Below are positions 57,855 to 64,000 of a stretch of 64,000 nucleotides of DNA, piece after piece (the first letter of the stretch is position 1; every line of letters begins with the position of its first letter). Under the pieces are notes generated by a model that was not told where the DNA came from, ran no database searches, and worked only from the letters and a program-made list of their open reading frames with translations. Source of the DNA: Otatea glauca (taxonomy: Eukaryota; Streptophyta; Magnoliopsida; Poales; Poaceae); the NCBI GenBank assembly GCA_036346275.1, contig CM070721.1:52539869-52603868 (forward strand), read 5' to 3'. The translations under genes were made by a program, and so were the position numbers.

Positions 57855-59290
57855 GGCATATTTATTTCGAACCAATAAAACTAAACCAAATTAACAACCA
57901 AATTCTCAGTAAATTTTGGTTTTCGATGATTGGCTTGTTTTTAAATTTCACGCTATTCAATGTTTGGTATTAGGTTATCGTTAAATGTTAACATTGTAGA
58001 AATCATATAAGCCCAAATATTAATCGATATATTATACTCCCTAGCACTCAAGAGGTCCCGGCTCCCCAGCCCTTTGCGAAGGCCCAACTCCCAAGTTCCC
58101 AACTCCCACTTCCCCAGGCGTTACTCACCAACTTTGGAGCCTGAAGACCCTAGCCGAGTAGTCGACCCCCGGAGATGAGAGACCTAACCCTAGCCATCCG
58201 GTGCTGTCTGATAACTTCAATGATGCTATGTCAAGCGAGGGCCACCGTTGTCCAGAAGGAAGTCACTTCCGCAATGCACTAACCCTACCCTGCTAGCTAC
58301 TAGGGTTGCCTCTGTCCATCGACTAATAGAGGGCGGCGAGGAGGAGCGGTTAGGGGCAAGCGGCGAGTCGGTGGTGGGCAATGGCGGATGGCGACTTCTC
58401 GAGAGACTGTGCTAGTGATGCCGTGCCACTGAGGAGTCATGCCTCAAGTCAGGTAAGGGGATTATGTTCAATTGCTTCGATGTGTTGTATTTATCTAAAA
58501 TTGAGGGGAATGATCAAAATTTTTGGTAATTCTTGGTGTGCATGCTATTGGAGTTGATTCACTCAACTCCTCTAGAAATGAACCACTGATTCTCTAGATG
58601 TGCTTCAAGCACATACTCTTGCATAGGAAGAAGAACATGGTATTGACGGGCCACTAATAAGTGCTCTCATTTTCTCTTCTCTTATAGAACTTATCAATCG
58701 AATATAAGTAGTGCTTACAAATGACAAATGAGCACTAACATGCCCGCATCTCATTCCACGCACACAACATTGAGCAACAAGGTCGATCCCCAACTTACAC
58801 AATCTCTATCCTAATTAACTAACTTCCATAACTGGTTAATGCAAAGCTATACATGCAGGGCTGCTACATACAAACTAAGAAACTTATCTAATCATCTCTA
58901 TTGTGTCACCATCCAAGGTCTTAAGGTCTTGCATCAGGTCGAACAACTAACGTGACATGTCTACTACTCAATGCAACACAAACTCAAAGGTACTGATAAC
59001 AAGATTAATTCCAGCATATGCAATATCCAAGTGTGAATGCGTTGGATTTGTTTGAAATTTACTTCTTGGTATGTTGTATAACGTCCATCCTCTGTAACCT
59101 CTACTTAAAAACACATCCTACTCATATTTCAGTAAACTAAATTGTCGAATTACTGAACCAAACAAATATCAGCTTGTTAGATCCGGTTTCACACTTAATT
59201 ATTTGGTTAATTCGGTGATAGGTTTTCAAAAACCGATTTTTTATACCGTAATAACCTAATAAACCCAATGTCGATCGTTGTGCCCAGCAA
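57855..59290. mobile_element. Possible decayed hAT element
   Basis: The left end GGGTGGGCATATTTATTTCG, with AACCAAATTAACAACCAAATT, and the right end in reverse, TGCTGGGCACAACGATCG, with AAACCTATCACCGAATTAACC, resemble the inverted subterminal sequence of grass hAT elements. No target duplication is visible and no transposase found in between. Boundaries are guesses. Confidence 0.3.
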
Positions 59291-60368
59291 TCTCTACTAC
59301 TTCTAATTAGGAGTTGGTGGTGATACGTCCGTTCTTTCCACACACTATCACGTATATTGGGCCGAAGCGTGGGCCCAACAACATGCACCGATGTATGCTG
59401 ACCCGAAATCCTCTGCAGTCGCGCTGCCTTCCCTTCTCCTCCTTCCCAACCGTAAACGCGCTCGCATGAGTCGCCGCTTTCACCTAGCTTCCTCGACCAA
59501 GAACCCAACAAACGATGCCCAAATCGGCCAAGGCCTCCTCTAATCCCTATCTAATTGCAACAATCCCCATCTCTACCCTCTCTCCCATATCATGACTCCA
59601 CCAATGTCTGTCAGCCCCTGACGAATCCCCATCCCGTCCCTGCACTCCCTCTGGCTACCACCGCGCCGCCTCCACTCGGATCTAGAGGATTTGTCGGCTC
59701 TAGCGACAATCGAGGCACCACCCCGCCTCGGGCGAGCGACAGGAGGTCATCCATATACTGGATGCGGTTGTTGCTGAGGTTGAGGTCGCGTAGCGAGCTG
59801 AGCTCCGTGTTGACTAGGTGCTCGAGCCCACCGGTTATGCAGTTATCGGACAACATCAGGTGCATCAGGTTTCGCTACTGGGGAACCCCACGAGCGGATC
59901 TGGCTTGGATCGACACATCACGTTGCCTTCGCCTGGCTGCACCTTCCATTCGCTCCCAAAGATACGAAGGAGAGGATTTGTCGACACTGGTGACAATCGA
60001 AGCACCGTGCTGTCTCGGATCTCCACTCCCAACAACATGAAGCTTTGGATCTAGCCAGAATCGGCCCGGCAATGAGGACACGGCTGCGCATCATAGCCAC
60101 TGCGGTCGTCAAGCTCAATGTCGCACGCTAGCCAACTGCCGAAAGGATGATGTTGGTACTGTCAGCTCACTCGTCAACTGCACTCGTGCACGTTCTTGCG
60201 AACTGCCCAGGTTGACTACACGGCGGTTCGAAGCAAGGATGCATGATTGACGGTTGCCTCCTTGGACAGTACAAAAGGTGTAGCTCTTCTTCCACTTCCC
60301 CTTCTCCCTTCTCCATCTCTGGAGCTACCCTTCTTCGGCCTCCAACAGGCACTACTATCGCTCCGTTG
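59291..60368. other. Mixed-origin stretch around an ANP32-like fragment
   Basis: GC-rich and open on several frames. A segment near 59965-60000 and another near 59680-59725 (minus strand) share TCGATTGTC...GACAAATCCTCT, a diverged local duplication flanking the ANP32-like piece. No complete gene. Confidence 0.4.
59741..59875 (-). pseudogene. ANP32-like leucine-rich-repeat gene fragment
   Basis: The minus-strand frame reads LMHLMLSDNCITGGLEHL, then LSSLRDLNLSNNRIQYMDDLLSLAR: two consecutive SDS22-type leucine-rich repeats. Order, spacing and the SDNxIxGGLEHL phrase match plant ANP32-related nuclear phosphoproteins as I recall them. After LLSLAR the sequence becomes unrelated. The acidic C-terminal tail and the LRR cap (DYRxxVF) of ANP32 proteins are absent, and nothing upstream looks like the first repeats. 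It is therefore one exon-sized piece, probably copied by a transposon or left by an old duplication. Confidence 0.55.
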
Positions 60369-61269
60369 TTAGGTCGAGGATGCCGACTAGAGGGGGGGTG
60401 AATAGGCGGCCTTTAAAAATCTCTCGCTAATTTCTTCAAAGCAATTCACCCCTAATTATCCTAATACCAAAACCTTAACAAATATTAAAGCGGAAGCGAT
60501 AAACTAAGGTTTTGACAAATAAAGCCTAAATCAACTAGGCTCACTATGTGCACTAACTAATTATGTCTCTAACAATAATTGCAATTCTAAAGACAAGCAA
60601 TCAATCAATTTAATTCTATGAATATAAATTGCTTGAATATAAATAACGAAAACAATGCAAGCACAAGAGACACAATACTTTTTACCGTGGTGTTCGAAAA
60701 CTTGCCGGTCTCCCCTAGTCCACGTTGAGGTTAGCCCAAACGAATTGGACCGGCTCCACGAATTGAGCACCCACCTCGAATCCACTAGTGGTAACTCCTT
60801 TTCCCTCCCGGGTAGGCGAGCTCTAACCTTCACAAACTTCGTCGGGACTTCTCACAACCTTCGTTGAGAAGCTCATCGCGCACGACGCTCTACGCCGTCT
60901 AGGAGGCGGCAACCTCCAAGAGTAACAAATCAAGCCCTTCCACTTGAACTTCACCTAGTGCAACACATGCACTCCGGTGACCTCCTACGTGCAACACATG
61001 CACTAGGATCCTCCTCAAGTGCAACACATGCACAAGAGGCTCTCAATCCTCTCCTAATTGCAACACATGCAATTAGAGGCTCACACTAGCTCAAGAAGCA
61101 AATGAAAGAGGGAAACACATGCACACAACTCCTACAACACCCAAATGCTCTAGCACACAGCCAACACATTGCCCTTGTCCCCCAAGGCCTCCTTTTATAG
61201 CCTCCAAGCCAAAACTAGCCGTTGGGGAAAATGCGGACAAAGCGAATTCACGGTGCTCTCGCTTAAGCT

Positions 61270-61620
61270 GGGACCGGTAGCACGGCTTCTCGCCAACGGC
61301 TACAAAACTAGCCGTTGCAGGAAAACCGGTAGCACCGGCCAACTAGGAGCGGTGCTACCGCTCGGGCGGTAGCACCGGCCTTCACTCCGGTAGCACCGGA
61401 CCCGAGCCGAACTCAAAAACACCTCTCTCTGGAAATTTTACACCGGGGGTTCATCCGGTCAGAGGAGCAATAGCACCGGACCTCCGGTGCTACCGGCCTA
61501 CCATGGGCGGTAGCACCGGACCGCCAAACCACCTAAAAACATCCCCTCTCTGGAATTTCCACACGGCGAGGGGCGTGTGCCGGACCTCCGGTGCTACACG
61601 GCTAACATGGGTGACGATGG
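61270..61620. repeat. GGTAGCACCGG / CCGGTGCTACC inverted motifs
   Basis: At least ten copies of GGTAGCACCGG or its complement CGGTGCTACCG lie within 350 bases, in both orientations, able to pair into hairpins. Variant GGTAGTACCG motifs sit at the matching place in R1 copy 1 (4370-4640) and in the element at 22215 (22530-22700). Confidence 0.75.
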
Positions 61621-61699
61621 CCATAAGGAGAAAACACGGTTTTTCACAAAAACTTTTCTCCAAACCATTAAGATTTATTCTTTGAGCTATGTGAGGATC

Positions 61700-62660
61700 A
61701 ACACATGATCACAACATTATGCAAAACATATTTGCACATGTTAATCACATACTCCAAAGAATCTCATTAAGCACAACTTATTTGCAAAACACATTTGCCA
61801 ATAAACCAAGAACTTATGAGATCAATCGTCTTAGCCATGTGATGATCAACACATGATCAAGTCAATTTGCAAAACACATTTGCAAAACCTATTCACATGC
61901 TCTAGGATCGAAACCCATAATCTCAAGTTCATTTGCAAAACACATAGACAAATAACAACTCCAACTTATTTGCAAAACACATTCGCACATAAACCACGAG
62001 CCTATAAGATCAATCCTCTTAGCCATGTAAGGATCAACACATGATCCCGACTCTTTGCAAAACACATTTGCAAATGCCAACACATGCTCTAGGATCGAAC
62101 CTCATAACTTCCAGCTTATTTGCAAAACACATTTGCAAATAACAAGTCAACACTTTGCAAAAATACATTTTGCAACTAAACCAAGCTTAGCCTTGTGATG
62201 ATCAACACATGACCCAATCACAAGCTAAAACATCAAAGCATGAGCTCTCTATTTGCAACACATGCAAATCTCTAGCACCATGCAAACAACCACAACAAAT
62301 TCAAGTGCATGAGCTCTCTATTTGCAACACATGCAAATCTCTAGCTCTATGCAACCACTTTAAACCAAATTGCTTGAGCTCTCTCCTTTTGCAATACATG
62401 CAAAACTTAGCTCCAAGCAATGACCACATAAACAATATTGCATAAGCTATTTTCCATTTTGCAACAAATGCAAATCCATAGCTTCATGCAAAAACCAAAC
62501 CAAATAAGATTCAATCAAGAAGCAAGCATGAGCTCCCTTATTTGCAACACATGCAAATACTTAGCTCATGCAAAATCCAACGCACGAGCTTCACCCATTT
62601 GCAACACATGCCAAACGGTTAGCTCAATGCAAAAACGAAACCAAGAGAGTGAGCTAGAGT
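61700..62660 (+). repeat. Two degenerate tandem arrays
   Basis: About 61700-62220 holds units built from ATGATCAACACATGAT and TTTGCAAAACACATTTGCAA. From 62239 to 62660 six units of about 57-80 bases each carry GAGCTCTCTATTTGCAACAC followed by ATGCAAATCTCTAGC (starts near 62241, 62311, 62375, 62448, 62530 and 62587). Shared short words (TTTGCAA, ACACATG) show the two arrays are related. Confidence 0.8.
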
Positions 62661-64000
62661 GAACCGGATCGAGTTCATCAACACATGATGAAGCTCAAGC
62701 TAAAAGACTCAACCCCTCTTAATAGTACGGCAACCTAACTAGCAACCCGGTCTCCCATCCAAACACCAAGACCGGTAAAAGACTAGGAACACATCCTTAG
62801 CCCTAGCTAGTTATACCTTTGCCTCTAGCGATCCACTTGAAGCTTTTATTATTTCCAATCATCTTCTCTCCGGGATCGAATCTTCTTCTTCTTGTTCACC
62901 AACACATGATGAACCTTCTCTAGCCCTTCTCTTCACTTTGGGATCACCTCTTGAAGCTCATCAACACATGATGACTTCTTCTTCTTCCCGATTCTTTATC
63001 ATCTTGGACTCAACCTACTTCACAACTCATGGAAGATGTTAGTCCAACAAACATGGTTGTCTCAATCATCACCACACTCCATTAACACATAATAGATGCC
63101 TCTAAGATCGATTGAGCACAACCCTAATCAATTTGAATGATTTATTGTTGTCTTGAGTACTTTGATGTAACTAATGCTTCATTATACTCAAGAACTGTTC
63201 GCTTGTCTTTAATCAACAAGGAACACCATCAACACACGATGAAATATCCTTTTATTGATTGAAAGACAATCGAACTCAATTTAAATTTCATTTAAATTGA
63301 TATGAGTATATATATAACTACACAAGTTTCATATACTCAAATGATTGTTTCAAAGCCTTGATCCTTTATATGTTATTTAGCAATAAGACATGGATCAATA
63401 CTATTGAAATAACAAGTTAAATTATAAACTCCCCCTAGATGTGTGCATTCATGTAGTATATGAATTAGGAACATAATGCACATATTTGGACTAAAGCAAT
63501 GGAAGAGTTCATACTTTAACTTGAATCCTAAGTATGCATTAAGTCAATAGAGTGAATACAAGTGCATACCTTAGGTTTTTCATTTTCCATCCAAATATGA
63601 GACTAATAAGAATAAGGCTCAATTAAACATGTTAGTCTCATAATGATTAGATTTGTCATTAAACAATGATTAAACATTAATATTAAACTAATCACCAAAA
63701 CTAATGGAGCTTGAACTTACACCCATACTCGATTTTTCCCGTGTTAGCGATCTTCGTTTACCTTCAATAGGAACTGCTACTACTTCCCCTATTTGCTTGT
63801 TTCACCGTTAGTGGTAGATTGTGGTTTTCGGTCAACGTGCTTATCCTTTTGTGAATGTCAAAATTAGGAAGTGCCCATCCTCTTAGCAAATATGCATTGA
63901 AAAAGAAGATGATTTTCCTTTTTCCTTGAGTTTGCACTGGAAATCACCCGGGCGTGCCGCACATGATCACCTAAGGCTGCCACTGATTACATATATGCTT

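Larger units (their letters stand above)
60369..63720 (+). repeat. Dispersed repeat R1, copy 2
   Basis: Begins GTCGAGGATGCCGACTAGAG and follows copy 1 (3001-5090, 6966-7860) in order: GCGGAAGCG (60491), TTGGACCGGCTCCACGAATT (60748), GCAACACATGCA words, GGTAGCACCGG motifs (61270-61620), ATCAACACATGATGA words (62680-62970), and the ATACTCAA/GATCAATACTA tail. It is uninterrupted here, so it shows the full length of the repeat, about 3.35 kb. No protein domain. Best read as non-coding sequence of a large LTR element. Confidence 0.65.

Noticed and set aside
1..64000. CRISPR arrays, bacterial operons, tRNA or rRNA genes
   Set aside because: Intron-bearing plant genes exclude a bacterial source. 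Tandem repeats at 61.7-62.7 kb have variable, related spacers unlike CRISPR. No tRNA T-loop or rRNA core sequence was seen by eye.

Overview
The window is nuclear DNA from a grass (Poaceae). Four intron-bearing or plant-type genes lie in a mass of decayed transposons. These include Stowaway MITEs, hAT elements with 8-bp target duplications, gypsy and copia LTR remnants, and a SINE-like insertion. The coding exons show the steep 5'-high GC typical of grass genes. The AGO10/PNH gene beside a PP2C recalls rice chromosome 6, where I remember the same two families as near neighbours. I could not check that synteny.

Layout. 1-9.2 kb: gypsy LTR remnant, then a long repeat interrupted by a copia-like LTR segment that carries palindromic GGACCAAA hairpins. 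9.2-15.9 kb: unannotatable DNA, a second gypsy remnant, and a decayed hAT element with a broken BED zinc finger. 16.3-20.1 kb: intact four-exon PP2C gene (360 aa), with a SINE-like insertion in intron 1 and a 161-bp tandem duplication that copies the intron-3 splice donor. 20.1-35.7 kb: transposon nest holding three copies of one non-autonomous hAT family (two full, in opposite orientation), three Stowaway MITEs and a copia LTR. 35.7-44.1 kb: long gene-free, partly GC-rich stretch containing a hAT-like element that has captured a piece of a COP1 gene (RING exon plus start of its intron). 44.16-50.10 kb: intact 22-exon AGO10/PINHEAD gene (954 aa) with the DEDH slicer residues. 52.17-53.75 kb (minus): intronless E-class PPR gene. 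53.90-55.71 kb (plus): four-exon FAD-dependent monooxygenase (421 aa), head to head with the PPR gene across 146 bp. 55.7-64 kb: copia-type LTR, possible hAT element, an antisense ANP32-like leucine-rich-repeat gene fragment, and a second copy of the long repeat seen at 3-8 kb.

The four genes do not form a pathway. AGO10 acts in small-RNA control of meristem and leaf polarity, PP2C in dephosphorylation signalling, the PPR protein in organelle RNA processing, and the monooxygenase in an unidentified oxidation. Only the PPR/monooxygenase pair shows an arrangement suggesting shared regulation. All exon coordinates were read by hand from splice consensus and reading-frame continuity. No transcript evidence was available.
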